The notes under the pieces are model-generated. The model was not told where the DNA came from, did no database searches, and worked only from the letters and a program-made list of their open reading frames with translations. Of a stretch of DNA of 45,032 nt, positions 24,483-32,969 are shown in pieces (position 1 is the stretch's first letter; each line of letters starts with the position of its first letter). Source of the DNA: Nonomuraea solani (lineage in GTDB: Bacteria; Actinomycetota; Actinomycetes; Streptosporangiales; Streptosporangiaceae). The stretch spans positions 1 to 45,032 of the forward strand of contig NZ_FNVT01000044.1 of assembly GCF_900108335.1 (NCBI RefSeq), read 5' to 3'. The translations under genes were made by a program, and so were the position numbers.

Positions 24483-25695
24483 TCTCCCCGGCCGCCTCCT
24501 GGCGGCCGCCCGCCGTCGTATGGAACGCACCGGAGGAGTGCTGGAAGGCTCCATCGGGCTGAACGCGCCCACCGACGACGAGCGGCGCGCCATCATCGGT
24601 ATCACCGGGATCTACCGCCCGGAAGGCGTCAAACGGCTCACCGTGTCGCTGGCCGAGCTCGACGCCGCGATCCCCGGCGGACTGCTCCAGGCGCTGGGCG
24701 GCCGGATCAGGGACAGAGCGGCGGAACGCGCCTCCGAGGAGGCGGCCAGGGAGGACCTGCTGGCCGCCTCCTCACGGCATGCGGGGACTCCCTGGTTCTC
24801 CGGCTGGCTGGCCGCGATGAGCGCCGACGGCACCCTCACCCGCCTGATCCGGCGCGGCGACGGCCACCTGATCCGCCAGGCGTGCGCCGTGCTCGACCTG
24901 CTTCCCGCGTCCTTCGTCCCGCTGCCGGTGCTGGCCGAGGCCGCCACGGGAGACACCAAGGCACTCGGCCGCGGCAGCCCGCTGGCCACTCTGGTGCTGC
25001 GCGCGCTCGCCCTGCGCACGCCCGGGGAGCCGGAGCGCAGGAGCTCGCGACGAGAGAGCGACGAAGGAGCCAACGAGGAGCGAAGCGGGCGCGACCATGA
25101 GCGCGCGCCGCGCGAGCTGTGGGAGTCGGCCGGGGTGATCCTCGACGACCTGGCCAGTCAGGTGCTCGTGTTGAATCTCAGGACCCGCGGCGGCACCGTT
25201 GTGTCGCGCTGGCTCGACGACGCCGCCGCGCACGGCATCCCGTTCCGGCTCACCCTCCAGCAGCAGATGGAGTACGAGATCGTGCCTGATGTCGAGGAGA
25301 TCTTCGTCTGCGAGAACCCCGCGGTCCTGCGCGCCGCCGCCGCCGAACTCGGCATGGCGTCGGCCGCTCTGGTCTGCACCGAGGGGATTCCCTCGGCGGC
25401 GTGCCACAAGCTGCTCGCGGGTTGCCCCCGGCCGCGCTGGCGCGCCGACTTCGACTGGACCGGGCTGCGCATCCTCGCCTCCGCCCGGCTGCGGCACGGC
25501 GCGACCCCGTGGCGGATGGGGGCGGCCGACTACTCCGCCGGGCTGGAGTTGGGTGAATCCACTCCGCTCACCGGCAGCCCGGCGGTCAGTCTGTGGGATC
25601 CGGCTCTTGCCGACAGGATGGGCGCGGCCGGGCGAGCGGTCATGGAGGAACGCCTCATACCTGCCCTCCTCTCCGACCTGACACGGACACGGTGA
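24475..25695 (+). CDS. jetD: Wadjet type II JetD (TIGR02679, DUF3323/DUF2399), Toprim nuclease
   Basis: 406 aa from TTG 24475, overlapping jetC by 8 nt. JetD is the nuclease that cleaves the plasmid after loop extrusion. The N-terminal DUF3323-like part has GLNAPTDDERRAIIGITG and VSLAELDAAIPGGLL, the latter probably winged-helix. The C-terminal DUF2399/Toprim part has the catalytic Glu280 in FVCENPAVLRAAA and the metal-binding Asp325/Asp327 in ADFDWTGLRI, so the nuclease looks intact. Between the domains, at about residues 180-210, is a highly charged low-complexity stretch (ERRSSRRESDEGANEERSGR) that I would not expect in the family core. The rare TTG start may keep JetD levels low. Confidence 0.88.
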   Translation: MADLPGRLLAAARRRMERTGGVLEGSIGLNAPTDDERRAIIGITGIYRPEGVKRLTVSLAELDAAIPGGLLQALGGRIRDRAAERASEEAAREDLLAASSRHAGTPWFSGWLAAMSADGTLTRLIRRGDGHLIRQACAVLDLLPASFVPLPVLAEAATGDTKALGRGSPLATLVLRALALRTPGEPERRSSRRESDEGANEERSGRDHERAPRELWESAGVILDDLASQVLVLNLRTRGGTVVSRWLDDAAAHGIPFRLTLQQQMEYEIVPDVEEIFVCENPAVLRAAAAELGMASAALVCTEGIPSAACHKLLAGCPRPRWRADFDWTGLRILASARLRHGATPWRMGAADYSAGLELGESTPLTGSPAVSLWDPALADRMGAAGRAVMEERLIPALLSDLTRTR

Positions 25696-25973
25696 ACGGC
25701 TAATTCGGCTCGTCCGCGTGCGAACCGCTCAGGGCCGGGAGACCGCTCAATGGTGGGGCGTCAACCCGAAGGACGAGGCGAACGGACTGCCGTCCCATCC
25801 GTGGGTCGTGGGTTCAAGTCCCACCCCCCTACTCACCAATACCGCATTCGACCTGGGGCTCCTCGGTTTTCGCCGACTTCATGGTTAATTGCTCGCTGAT
25901 TGCTCGTCGGCGCGGGTCATGTAACGCGGTAGATCATTTAGACGGCCAACGTCACGGCAGACCTCAGCGAGGA
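25696..25973. other. Intergenic region after jetD with tRNA-like remnant
   Basis: 278 bp with no gene, separating the plus-strand defence genes from the minus-strand SARP gene (convergent). It holds the tRNA-like remnant at 25802-25838 and the near-repeat ATTGCTCGCTGATTGCTCG (25887-25905). No strong terminator hairpin is obvious. Confidence 0.4.
25802..25838 (+). other. tRNA 3'-end remnant (T-arm and acceptor strand), possible att site
   Basis: At 25808-25824 a perfect T-arm is present: stem GTGGG, loop TTCAAGT, stem CCCAC. It is preceded by a GGTC that fits the end of a variable loop and followed by CCCCCTA and CTCACCA, resembling an acceptor strand and CCA end. I find no matching D-arm or anticodon arm upstream, so it is not a working tRNA gene. 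Integrative elements commonly insert into tRNA 3' ends and leave such duplicated ends, so this may be the right boundary of the island. The match is partial; 14 rather than 11 nt follow the T-arm. Confidence 0.4.
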
Positions 25974-28829
25974 TCAAGCGAAGATCAAGGTGTCCAGGTA
26001 GGTACGCAACGTGTCGGCCTCAGGCACATCAAGTCCGGAGTAGAGGGCCAAGCTCCGCTTGCCGTGATCGCGGGCTGGACCCAGGCGGCCGAGCGTGTAC
26101 TGAGCGCGAGCCAGACCGTTATGGGCCTCGGCCTGCTCGAACCGATCACCCAACTCGGTGGCGAGGGCGAGGGCGGCGTCATGATGGGGAATGGCCCGAG
26201 CGGGTTCGCCCATGGCTCGAACGGCATGCCCCAGACCGTTCAGGGCGGAGGGCTCGAAGGCCCGGAAACCCAGCTCACGGTAGACATCCAGAGCCTTGCG
26301 GTAGTAGGCGCAGGCTCCTGGATGGTCGGCGTGCCTGGTGGAGAGTTCGCCGAGACCGGCAAGCACGGCACCTTCACCGCTCCCGATACCGAGTTCGCGG
26401 TAGAGGTCCAGAGCCCGGTGAAGGTGGTCGCTGGCCCGTTCGTGCTCGTGCAGACGGCTGTAGAGGGACCCGAGATTGGTCAGGCACGCGGCTTCACCGC
26501 GCCGCTCGGCGATCTCCCGGCACAGGTCCAGGGCTAGGTCGTAGTGCTGACGTGCCTGGGGGTAGTCGGCCTGACGCCAGGAGAGGCGGCCCAGGAGGTT
26601 CAACGCCCCGGCTTCCCCGCGACGGTGGCCGATCTCCTGATAAGCCTGCAGGGCGAGCCGGCCATGCTCGCGAACCATCTGGTACTCACCGTGCTGCCAG
26701 TGGATCCAGCCCAGAAGGATGAGCATGCGGCCTTCGCTGGCCTTGTCATCGGTGCGCCGGCTGGCCTGGAGAGCCTGGGTGTACAGGGTGATGGCGTCTT
26801 CGTGACGGGCCTGCACGTTGCGGTAAAGGTGAAGGTAGACGTTGGTGGCCAGCTCGTTCGCGCGGGAGGGCCAGCCAGGGTCGGTGTGCGCGCTGGTGGC
26901 GATGAGGTTCGCGCGCTCGGTCTCCAGCCACGCCCTGGCGTCGGCCGCGTCGCGGAAATGCACGGCAGGACTGTCGGGCTGAGGGGTGCGCGGCCGCGTT
27001 TGCCGCTCGTTCGGGAAGAGACGATCGAGGGCGGTGCTCGCGGTGTACGCGTAGTGGCCGAACAGCCGGGCCAGGGCATCGGCCGGGTCTTCGGCGTCGG
27101 CGGTGGTTCGAGCGTGATCGCGGAGCAGGTCGTGGAAGGTGTAGCGGCCCGGCTCGTGCTGCAGCAACATGTGGGCGTCGAGGAGGTCCTCCAGGATGGC
27201 CTCGACCCGGTCCAGTGGCAGGTCTGCGAGAGCGGCGGCGGCGTGGGCGTCGATATCAGTTCCGGGATGCAGACCGAGAAGGCGGAACAGACGCTGCTGG
27301 TGAGGGTCGAGTTGCTGGTGGGACAGGGTGAAGGCGGCCGCTACACCTCGTTCGGAGGTGGACAGTTCAGCCAGCCTGCGACTGTGGTCGCGGAGCCGGC
27401 CCGCCAAGTATCCAACGGTCCATTGTGGGCGATGGTGCAGGCGGGCGGCGGCGATGCGTACGGCCAGCGGCAGGAATCCGCAAAGCTGCAGGACCTCCAG
27501 GACCGCGTCGGGTTCTGCCTCAGTCCGCTGACCGACGATCGTGCCGAACAGGTTCACGGCGTCGACGGCGGGCAGCAACTCAAGAGACAGGGCATGGGCC
27601 CCGTCCAGATCGGTCAGCCGGCGGCGGCTGGTGATCAGGATGAGGCTGCCGGACACCCCGGGCAGCAACGGCCGTACGTGCTCGGTGTCGGCGGCGTTGT
27701 CCAGCACGACCAGCACCCGCCGGTCGGCGAGTTCGGTCCGCCACAGCGCGGCCCGCTCGCCGAGAGAGGCGGGAATGCGCTCGGCGGGCACGCCGAGCTG
27801 CCGAAGCAGACCTTCAAGTGCGGCTTCGGCCTTGATCGGCGCCCGGCCCGCAGTGTGGGCATGCAGGTCGATGAAGAGCTGCCCGTCAGGGTAGTGATCG
27901 GCGAGCCGATGGGCGGCGTGGATGGCAAGTGTCGTCTTGCCGATTCCGGCCATGCCGTCGATTGCTGAGATCGTTACGAGGCCACCGTCGGCGGAGAGTG
28001 AGGAGGCAAGCCGGTCGAGCTCGAGATCGCGTCCTGCGAAGTCCGGAGTGTCGTAGGGCAGGAAACTGGCCGGCTGTGGGCGGTCGTGCCTGACGTCGAC
28101 TTCGGTCTGCAGGCTCGGGTCATCGCGGAGAATGGCCTGTTCGAGGGTGAGGAAGGCCCGGCTCGGGTCCAGCCCCTTCTCCTCGACCAGCCGCTCACGC
28201 AGGGATCTGGCGACCGCCAGCGCGTCGGCCTGGCGTCCCGCACGGTGCAAGGCGAGCATGAGGTGGCGCGCAAGGCCCTCTCGCAGGGGGTGCGCGGAAG
28301 CGTGGGCGGCCAGTTCGTGGACGATTTCGTGGTGCCGGCCCAGCGACAGTTCGAGCTCGGCCAGGCGTTCCACGGCCGACAGCCGCCGCTCCTCCAGTCG
28401 TTGCCGCGCCTCGGCGACGTAGGCGGCGTTCACTCCGCCTAGCGGTTGACCTCGCCACATCGCCAGGGCCGCGCGGATGTGCTGGGCGGCAAGCTCGGGA
28501 GCGGTTGCGGCCTGTGCCTGGGCAGCCGTCACCTGGCCGGTGAACGCCTCCAGATCCAGTTGCCCGGGCTCCGGACGGATCACGTATCCGGCGCTTCGGG
28601 TCTCCAGCAGATGTTCCGCTCCGGAGGAGCGCAGCACTCGGCGGATCGCCGCGATCGCGGCGTGAATCTGCGTGCGGGCGCTGTCCGGCGGGGCGGCGCC
28701 CCACATCGCGCCGATCAGTCGTTCGGCGCTGATGACGGTTCCGGCGTGGAGGAGCAGGTACGCCAGCACCGCGCGGTGCCGAGGAGCCGCCTTTGGAAGA
28801 TCGACCGGCCCCAGGACCGTGAACCGCAC
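25974..28829 (-). CDS. SARP/AfsR-family transcriptional regulator (BTAD-NB-ARC-TPR)
   Basis: 951 aa from GTG 28829 with GGAGA 6 nt upstream. Order: an OmpR-like winged helix (MRFTVLGPVDLPKAAPRHRA, RTQIHAAIAAIRRVLRSSGA), a bacterial transcriptional activation domain (LDLEAFTGQVTAAQAQA to EEKGLDPSRAFLTLEQAIL), an NB-ARC ATPase with P-loop GMAGIGKT near residue 293, Walker B-like RVLVVLDNAAD and LILITSRRRL, then eight or so TPRs (QYTLGRLGPARDHGKRSLAL near the end). This is the AfsR layout: a switch-controlled activator of secondary-metabolite or accessory genes. The winged helix starts abruptly and lacks the usual GxxVxLGGxK spacer. It is divergent from the FMN reductase/MFS pair, which may be its target. 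It reads intact. Confidence 0.85.
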   Translation of the reverse strand: MRFTVLGPVDLPKAAPRHRAVLAYLLLHAGTVISAERLIGAMWGAAPPDSARTQIHAAIAAIRRVLRSSGAEHLLETRSAGYVIRPEPGQLDLEAFTGQVTAAQAQAATAPELAAQHIRAALAMWRGQPLGGVNAAYVAEARQRLEERRLSAVERLAELELSLGRHHEIVHELAAHASAHPLREGLARHLMLALHRAGRQADALAVARSLRERLVEEKGLDPSRAFLTLEQAILRDDPSLQTEVDVRHDRPQPASFLPYDTPDFAGRDLELDRLASSLSADGGLVTISAIDGMAGIGKTTLAIHAAHRLADHYPDGQLFIDLHAHTAGRAPIKAEAALEGLLRQLGVPAERIPASLGERAALWRTELADRRVLVVLDNAADTEHVRPLLPGVSGSLILITSRRRLTDLDGAHALSLELLPAVDAVNLFGTIVGQRTEAEPDAVLEVLQLCGFLPLAVRIAAARLHHRPQWTVGYLAGRLRDHSRRLAELSTSERGVAAAFTLSHQQLDPHQQRLFRLLGLHPGTDIDAHAAAALADLPLDRVEAILEDLLDAHMLLQHEPGRYTFHDLLRDHARTTADAEDPADALARLFGHYAYTASTALDRLFPNERQTRPRTPQPDSPAVHFRDAADARAWLETERANLIATSAHTDPGWPSRANELATNVYLHLYRNVQARHEDAITLYTQALQASRRTDDKASEGRMLILLGWIHWQHGEYQMVREHGRLALQAYQEIGHRRGEAGALNLLGRLSWRQADYPQARQHYDLALDLCREIAERRGEAACLTNLGSLYSRLHEHERASDHLHRALDLYRELGIGSGEGAVLAGLGELSTRHADHPGACAYYRKALDVYRELGFRAFEPSALNGLGHAVRAMGEPARAIPHHDAALALATELGDRFEQAEAHNGLARAQYTLGRLGPARDHGKRSLALYSGLDVPEADTLRTYLDTLIFA

Positions 28830-29058
28830 GCCCGTCTCCTTTCCGCAGGTTGTCGGCCATCCAGCCAGAAATGCGCCATGTGTAGCAAAGCCGTAGCGAA
28901 CCTATCAACGGAACCTCGGATGCTCGGCTTCAGCAGCTCTCAGTCACCTCTTGAACAGGACGCGATATGTCTATCTTCGGCGACGACGCGACCCCCGCTC
29001 TCCCTGCCTCGTTCGCGCTGGACGCAGGAAGACTCCTCAAGCGCTGGGCCGGCTGACC

Positions 29059-29586
29059 GTGCGGATCCTCCTGATCTGCGGCAGCGTCCGAGGGGGTTCC
29101 GTCAACGAGGCCATGCTCAGGACCACGACGGTCATCGCCCCCAAGGGCGTGACGACCTCCCTCTTCCAGGGACTCGCGACGCTGCCCCACTTCAACCCCG
29201 ACGACGATCACCACCCACTTCCGCCCACCGTCATCGACCTGAGGCTGCATATCGAGCAGGCGGACGCGCTGCTGTTCTGCACGCCGGAGTACGCCGGCGG
29301 GCTGCCGGGCCCGTTCAAGAACCTGCTCGACTGGACGGTGGGCGGAGTAGAGATCAGCGACAAGCCGTGTGCGTGGATCAACGTCTCCATTGCCTCCACG
29401 GGGGCGCTGCCGGCACACGACTCGCTGCGCCGGGTGCTCGGCTACGCCGGGGCTCGGATTGTCGAGGAAGCCTGCGGCCGGATCCCGCTGCCCCGCCATC
29501 TGGTCGGGCCCGACGGTCTGGTCCACGACGCGGCAATACGCGGCGAACTGCTGACGAAGCTCACCGCACTGATCGAGATCGCGTGA
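29059..29586 (+). CDS. NADPH-dependent FMN reductase
   Basis: 175 aa from GTG 29059. Flavodoxin-like fold with phosphate-binding loop GSVRGGSVNEA near the N-terminus (ILLICGSVRGG) and the family signature PEYAGGLPGPFKNLLDWTVG. These enzymes (SsuE/ChrR/ArsH relatives) reduce FMN, quinones or metal oxyanions with NADPH. A longer in-frame start near 28951 would add an Arg-rich stretch with no homology-like features, so I use 29059. The stop overlaps a GTG at 29583 in the frame of the MFS gene, so the two form an operon, perhaps for detoxification of a redox-active drug. Confidence 0.8.
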   Translation: MRILLICGSVRGGSVNEAMLRTTTVIAPKGVTTSLFQGLATLPHFNPDDDHHPLPPTVIDLRLHIEQADALLFCTPEYAGGLPGPFKNLLDWTVGGVEISDKPCAWINVSIASTGALPAHDSLRRVLGYAGARIVEEACGRIPLPRHLVGPDGLVHDAAIRGELLTKLTALIEIA

Positions 29587-29615
29587 ACTTCACCCCAGAA
29601 GAAAGGGACATCTCC

Positions 29616-31151
29616 ATGTCATCGACGAATCTCAACTCCGGCCCGCGCGCCGGTCTCAAGGAGTGGCTTGGGCTGGTGGTGCTGGTCCTGCCCGCCATGT
29701 TGCTGTTCATGATGCTCACGATCTTGTTCCTGGCCATCCCGCACCTGGCCGCGGATCTTCAGCCGAGCAGTACGGAAACATTGTGGATCATCGACATTTA
29801 CGGCTTCCTGATGGCCGGGCTGCTGGTCACCATGGGAACCCTGGGCGACAGGATCGGCCATCGCCGGCTGCTGATAGCGGGCGCGGCCGTATTCGCCGTC
29901 GTCTCGCTGGTCGCCGCCAACACCTCCGACCCTGGCTTGATGATCCTCTGGCGAGCCATCCTGGGCATCGCTGCGGCCACACAGATGCCCGCCACCTTGG
30001 GCCTGATCTTCGCCACGTTCGCCGACGCCAAGCAGCGGGGCATCGCCGTCGGCGCGTGGGCGGCCGGGATCTCGGTGGGCACAGGACTGGGCCCGGTGCT
30101 CGGCGGGGCGCTGCTGGAAGCGTTCTCCTGGCAGGCGGCCTTCCTGGTCGCGGTGCCGGTCATGGCAGTGGTGGCGATCGGCGCTCTGTTGGTGCTGCCC
30201 GACCACCGCAATCCGGCGGCCGGTCGGCCGGACGTGGTCAGTGTGGCGCTGACTCTGGCCACGCTGCTGCCCATCGTCTACGGCGTCAAAGAACTGGCCA
30301 AGGACGACTCGCTGGCGGTCGCGGTGGCGGGCATCGTGATCGGGCTGGCGTTCGGTGCCTGGTTCGTCGTCCGCCAGTTGCGGCTGCCGGAGCCGCTGCT
30401 GGACGTGCGCCTGTTCGCCAACCGTACGGTCAGCGGGGCGCTGGCCGTCTTCCTGCTCGCCGCGACCGCGCTCGGCGGGGTGTATTTGCTGTTCACCCAG
30501 TACCTGCAGCTGGTCGAGGGGCTCTCACCGCTCCAGGCCGGATTGTGGGTACTGCCCGGTGCGGCACTGCTGGTGGTCGTCTCCACGCTCTCGCCCGCCC
30601 TGGTACGGCGCATCCGACCCGGATACCTGATCGCGGCCGGCCTGGCCGTTCAGGTGATCGGCTATCTGATGCTCACCCAGGTCGGCAGTACCGGCGGGCT
30701 GCCGTTGCTGGTCGCGGGCTTCATGGTGCTCTATCCCGCCGTCGCGCCGTCCATGGCGCTGACCACCAACCTGGTCGTCGGCTCGGTGCCACCGCAGAAG
30801 GCGGGTGCCGCATCCGGCCTGGCCACCACCTGCAGCGACTTGGGCATTTCGCTCGGCATCGCGATCATCGGCAGCATCGGTGCCGCCGTCTATCGCGCCG
30901 AAGCCGCCGAAGCGCTCCCCTCAACCCTGACGCCTGAGGCTGCCGCAACCGCCCGCGAAAGCCTCGACGGTGCCGTCTCGGCGGCGCAGGGCCTGCCGGC
31001 CGACCTGAGCTCCGCGCTACTCGCCCCGGCGCGCGAAGCGTTCACCAGCGGGCTCAACGTGGCCGCCGCAACGTCCACGGTGATCGCCGCGGTCGCGGCC
31101 ATCCTCGCGGTGGCCCTGCTCCGCCGTGTCCCCCCGACAGGCCGCTCTTAG
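29616..31151 (+). CDS. MFS drug exporter, DHA2 (14-TM, QacA/EmrB-type)
   Basis: 511 aa from ATG 29616, 9 nt after AGAAAGGG. The in-frame GTG at 29583, overlapping the preceding stop, is an alternative start. Fourteen membrane segments can be counted, starting LVVLVLPAMLLFMMLTILFL. It has the DHA2 motifs: WIIDIYGFLMAGLLVTMGTL, the loop 2-3 motif GDRIGHRRLLIAG and motif C-like GAWAAGISVGTGLGPVLGG. It should export a cationic or amphipathic drug by proton antiport. It forms a pair with the FMN reductase and sits divergent from the SARP regulator. Confidence 0.88.
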   Translation: MSSTNLNSGPRAGLKEWLGLVVLVLPAMLLFMMLTILFLAIPHLAADLQPSSTETLWIIDIYGFLMAGLLVTMGTLGDRIGHRRLLIAGAAVFAVVSLVAANTSDPGLMILWRAILGIAAATQMPATLGLIFATFADAKQRGIAVGAWAAGISVGTGLGPVLGGALLEAFSWQAAFLVAVPVMAVVAIGALLVLPDHRNPAAGRPDVVSVALTLATLLPIVYGVKELAKDDSLAVAVAGIVIGLAFGAWFVVRQLRLPEPLLDVRLFANRTVSGALAVFLLAATALGGVYLLFTQYLQLVEGLSPLQAGLWVLPGAALLVVVSTLSPALVRRIRPGYLIAAGLAVQVIGYLMLTQVGSTGGLPLLVAGFMVLYPAVAPSMALTTNLVVGSVPPQKAGAASGLATTCSDLGISLGIAIIGSIGAAVYRAEAAEALPSTLTPEAAATARESLDGAVSAAQGLPADLSSALLAPAREAFTSGLNVAAATSTVIAAVAAILAVALLRRVPPTGRS

Positions 31152-31456
31152 CGATGTCCCGGCACACGTGATCGTGGCCGCCATACCTGTCGTCCTCACC
31201 CGGCGCCGCCTGGCAGATGTGGATCCCGGAGCGTAGAGGAAGGGTGGTCCGTCCCGATGCACCTCAACTCCCGCGACTGTACGACCCATCTCGCGGTGCC
31301 GAGCTTGACCGGATCTCGCTGTCATCGCCGCGGTGATCGCCGACACCGCGGCGGAACCGGCGTTACTCCAGCTCCGCCATAGCCCGCCTACCGGTCACAC
31401 CGCCCGGCGTGAGCAGCCCAAAAGCAGAAACCCGCGAATCGGCCACAGCCCGCCCA

Positions 31457-31594
31457 TCACACGAAAAGGCCCGCCATGCTCCAGCCATGCGCACGCAGTT
31501 GTGCCACGTCCTCGTCCCCGATGGCCGACGGCTCGGCCAGAATGCGGACCGCCATCGCGACGAGGGCCGCCTCACGCGCGTCCGTCGAAGTGCC
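31457..31594 (-). pseudogene. Possible AhpD-like (carboxymuconolactone decarboxylase) remnant
   Basis: The minus frame reads TDAREAALVAMAVRILAEPS and AIGDEDVAQLRAHGWSMAGL, then stops at 31457. R-x-A-L-x-x-A-x-R-x-x-x-x-P followed by D-x-D-V-x-x-L-R-x-x-G is the helix pair that precedes the catalytic region in AhpD/CMD peroxidase-related proteins. No start, catalytic CxxC or C-terminus is visible. Short and uncertain. Confidence 0.3.
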
Positions 31595-31692
31595 CTGGCG
31601 GGCGGACGTTACGGACCCTGCCCTGGGGCGCGACACAGGGATTCCCCTAGTCGTTCCCCAGTCACGGGCCGCAAGCTCCCCACGCCGAGACG

Positions 31693-31721
31693 TCGGCCAC
31701 GGCACGTCGTGCCGTGGCCGA
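31693..31721 (-). terminator. Strong hairpin downstream of C40 peptidase gene
   Basis: A perfect 13-bp stem (TCGGCCACGGCAC / GTGCCGTGGCCGA) with a 3-nt loop, 36 bp past the minus-strand stop at 31757. It lacks a U-tract, as is common for actinobacterial terminators. Confidence 0.75.
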
Positions 31722-31756
31722 TTAGCTCACCCTCCTGTGTAGCGGAAGCTGAGTTC

Positions 31757-32875
31757 TCAACTGGGAGAGACCCTGACGACTCCGGCGAGATTGCGTGTGT
31801 GCACGGGCACGATCTTGACGACGTCGCCCGTTCTGGGTGCCTGGATCATCTTCCCGTCACCCCAGTAGATCGCCGCGTGGGAGATGTAGCCGGGGTTCGT
31901 CGGGTCCAGTCGCCAGAAGATGAGGTCGCCCGGCTGCATCTCCGCGAACGGGACCTGCGGGCCGCTGGCGAACTGCTGGTGTGTCACCCTGGGCAGGCGA
32001 ATGCCCGCGCGTCCGAAGGCCCATTGGATCAGCCCGGAGCAGTCGAACGCGTCGGGTCCCTCGGCGCCCCAGACGTAGGGGGCGCCGAGCTTGCTCGCTG
32101 CGGCGGCCAGGGCGGTACGGATCCTGTCGCCGGGCAGCGAACTGGGTGTTCTTCCGGTCCGGGCAGGTGTGAACACGGGCTTGAGGACGACGACTTGGAG
32201 CCCTTTGGGCAGCGTACGTGACAGGGTGTTCTTGAGCTTGGCGGAATCGGCCCGTGGCGCGCTCACCAGCAGGGCGTTGCCCTGCGGCAGCCCCAAGTGC
32301 CGTGCGGTGGGCCTGGACACGACCGCGTCGATGATCCCCAGCCCCATGGTGGCCATGGCACCGACCCGCAACCGCCGGCTTCCCGCGTTCACCGAACTGC
32401 CCGGCGCCAGCCCGCCGTCCGTTCCCAGGCCGAAGGAGACGGCGGCGTCACCTGCTGCGATGCTCTGCCACAAGGGATCCGAGCGGGCCGTGGGACCGGG
32501 CGTGTAGGAGCGGAATGACGACGGGTTCACGCCCATGGTGGACACCTGTCTGCCCGCGATCGTCAGCCGGGCGGCATCGACCGACTCCACCGCCGATACT
32601 CCCGTCCGTCCGCGAACGCTCGCCACCACCTTCTCGGACAGCGTGCGGTCACCGAGAACCAGAAGGTGGGCCTCGCGACGCCGCTTCAGCGGCGCGACCG
32701 GTTCGGCCGCCGGCGGCGTGGCGGGAATGCGCCTGCCCATGTTGGATGGACGCTCAACCGGCCTGGTGATCTCGGGAAGGGGTTCCATCGTGGTGAGAAC
32801 CACCACACCCGTGGCCAGCACGACGGCGATCGCCGCGGACAACAGGAAGATCAGCGAGAAGCTACTACGATTCAT
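31757..32875 (-). CDS. Membrane-anchored C40 (NlpC/P60) peptidoglycan hydrolase
   Basis: 372 aa from ATG 32875. An N-terminal membrane anchor/signal (SLIFLLSAAIAVVLATGVVV) is followed by a Pro-rich linker and an extracellular domain of about 190 residues (AHLLVLGDRTLSEKVVASVR, LWQSIAAGDAAVSFGLGTDG, RRLRVGAMATMGLGIIDAVV). That domain looks like the MacB/FtsX-type periplasmic core of ABC permeases. A C40 peptidase domain follows with Cys279 (AFDCSGLIQWAF), His333 (ISHAAIYWG) and a third polar residue near His359. These enzymes cut D-Glu/mDAP bonds in peptidoglycan stems. In actinobacteria FtsX activates such hydrolases (RipC), so having an FtsX-like domain in the same chain is notable. Single gene with its own terminator. 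Confidence 0.82.
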   Translation of the reverse strand: MNRSSFSLIFLLSAAIAVVLATGVVVLTTMEPLPEITRPVERPSNMGRRIPATPPAAEPVAPLKRRREAHLLVLGDRTLSEKVVASVRGRTGVSAVESVDAARLTIAGRQVSTMGVNPSSFRSYTPGPTARSDPLWQSIAAGDAAVSFGLGTDGGLAPGSSVNAGSRRLRVGAMATMGLGIIDAVVSRPTARHLGLPQGNALLVSAPRADSAKLKNTLSRTLPKGLQVVVLKPVFTPARTGRTPSSLPGDRIRTALAAAASKLGAPYVWGAEGPDAFDCSGLIQWAFGRAGIRLPRVTHQQFASGPQVPFAEMQPGDLIFWRLDPTNPGYISHAAIYWGDGKMIQAPRTGDVVKIVPVHTRNLAGVVRVSPS

Positions 32876-32969
32876 CGTCTGGTCTGATCACGCACAGAGC
32901 CAAGATGAAGCCCCTCCATACCCGCCGATCGGCTCAACCTACTACGCAATATAGTGGGAAATGGAGATG

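Larger units (their letters stand above)
31152..31756. other. Gene-poor 605-bp stretch between MFS and C40 genes
   Basis: No intact gene. It contains a possible AhpD-like remnant (31457-31594, minus) and a strong hairpin terminator (31693-31721) serving the C40 peptidase gene. The rest shows only short overlapping frames without recognisable sequence. Confidence 0.5.

Noticed and set aside
25690..25840. Functional tRNA gene
   Set aside because: Only the T-arm and acceptor-like strand fit; no D-arm, no proper anticodon stem, and the acceptor strand has the wrong length.
26544..27968. 474-aa plus-strand frame
   Set aside because: Antisense to the SARP regulator; no recognisable domain.
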